Below are positions 63,313-64,000 of a stretch of 64,000 nucleotides of DNA, piece after piece (the stretch's first letter is position 1; each line of letters starts with the position of its first letter). The stretch lies in NCBI RefSeq assembly GCF_000182925.2, contig NC_026504.1, forward strand, positions 1,550,001-1,614,000, in the 5' to 3' direction. The notes beneath the pieces are model-generated. The model was not told the origin of the DNA. It searched no databases and saw nothing but the letters and a program-made list of their open reading frames with translations. Source of the DNA: Neurospora crassa OR74A. Taxonomy: Eukaryota; Ascomycota; Sordariomycetes; Sordariales; Sordariaceae. The position numbers were made by a program, and so were the translations under genes.

Positions 63313-63760
63313 TTGGCATCTAGATGCTTTATCTATCTCGTCAAGAAACTTCAGTCCATAGAACAAGATGTGAAGGTCCGCCAGGGTATAATCAACACTT
63401 CTATTCAAGCAACTGCTCTGGAAAACGCCCATAAGGAGCTATCCTCGAACACTGATGGACCAGCAACCTCTAATTTTGAGCAGGCAGGCTCGCCTCAAGA
63501 AGACAATTTTGGCCCTAGACGACAGTGACAGCGACGGAGCACATTCAGGGGATAGCCTTTCTTACAGTGAAGACGACTTGTGAGCCGAGGCTTGTGTTTT
63601 GGAGAAGAGCAACCCCTACGAGCTGCATCATGATCTTACAACATTCCTGAGCATAACCGATCATATACTGGCTCTGCCATTACACCTGAGCCACCAAGAA
63701 TTCGCAGAACGAATGAGTAGCAAAGATAGTAAGGGAGGTGAGGAAGGCTAGGAAACTTAT
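63313..63760 (+). other. Coding-like fragment, unresolved or degenerate
   Basis: Three plus-strand stretches look protein-coding but are in different frames: 63313-63528 (71 codons, includes KKLQSIEQDVKVRQGIIN, coiled-coil-like); 63453-63583 (+1 frame, ends with an acidic tail LALDDSDSDGAHSGD); and about 63603-63740, with SNPYELHHDLTTFLSITDHI. No clear splice sites link them. This may be the end of a spliced gene, a frameshifted relic, or chance. I do not recognise the family. Confidence 0.25.
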
Positions 63761-64000
63761 AAAGTAGACGACAACAACATCGAGGGTAACGGGACGGAAT
63801 GACGATCAAGACGGGTACTGATAGGTCGATGTTTTCTATTTCTTGGGTACCGGTTTCTGATTAGGGAATCTCCAGATGCGAAAAGTTCCATTGACCATTT
63901 ATCACATGTTGGCCTTTAGAGAGAAAACAACCTTGGATATCAAGTTCAAGCTGGATGCCGCCCTCGCTGCCCCTTCCCTAGGTAGTCTTATAGTAACTCA
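63761..64000. other. Right-edge sequence without a recognised gene
   Basis: No open frame of note, no repeat and no RNA gene seen. The window ends here, so a gene could begin just beyond. Confidence 0.4.

Noticed and set aside
1-64000. Dispersed 5S rRNA genes, transposons, RIP-mutated repeats, CRISPR arrays
   Set aside because: I looked for the Neurospora 5S consensus, LTR/TIR structures, AT-rich RIP tracts and regularly spaced repeats by eye and saw none. A profile search would be decisive.

Overview
The window looks like nuclear DNA of a filamentous ascomycete, most likely Neurospora crassa or a very close Sordariales relative. Genes are monocistronic and 1-4 kb apart. They carry few, short introns (about 53-155 nt) with GTAAGT/GTATGT donors and CAG/TAG acceptors. 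Start codons sit in fungal contexts, and coding regions have GC-rich third positions that create long antisense ORFs. The spliced protein kinase C model is 1142 aa, the length I recall for the N. crassa PKC-like kinase, and a pdx-1/pdx-2 pair follows it. I see no obvious RIP-type AT-rich wreckage, intact transposon, rRNA gene, CRISPR or convincing tRNA.

Layout, left to right: an UNC93-like MFS transporter (-, 545-2278); Listerin/Rkr1 E3 ligase (-, 3555-8416); a mitochondrial-type protein with 13 HEPDG repeats (+, 11515-14664); a small conserved fungal protein (-, 15681-16037); a Ser/Thr-rich single-TM protein (-, 17074-18156); a PTH11/rhodopsin-like 7-TM protein (-, 20438-22303); RNA polymerase III subunit Rpc5/Rpc37 (+, 25375-26718); decapping activator Pat1 (-, 27518-30062); a KRE2/MNT1 family mannosyltransferase (+, 32864-34396); mitochondrial uS12m (-, 35040-35853); mitochondrial acyl-CoA dehydrogenase (+, 37188-38588); protein kinase C (+, 41451-45194); She9/Mdm33 (-, 46070-47731); a secreted-then-anchored Ser/Thr-rich sensor-like protein (+, 48640-50514); a giant stonustoxin-like/GTPase fusion (+, 51237-55157); PDX2 (-, 55632-56533) divergent from PDX1 (+, 58527-59453); a FAR1-type DNA-binding protein (-, 60253-61377); and a gene-poor end with an unresolved coding-like fragment near 63.3 kb.

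How the genes relate: PDX1 and PDX2 are the two subunits of the DXP-independent pyridoxal-5'-phosphate synthase and share one roughly 2 kb intergenic region. uS12m and the acyl-CoA dehydrogenase are divergent nuclear genes for mitochondrial proteins. PKC, the Ser/Thr-rich membrane protein and the Golgi mannosyltransferase could all bear on the cell wall, but this is inference from proximity and family. The most unusual gene is at 51237-55157. It is a single-exon, 1306-residue protein in which an N-terminal half resembling fish stonustoxin (a branch of the MACPF/perforin-like fold) is joined to an AIG1/GIMAP-like GTPase with two Cys/His clusters. It has no secretion signal, so it looks like an intracellular fungal defence or recognition protein rather than a secreted toxin.
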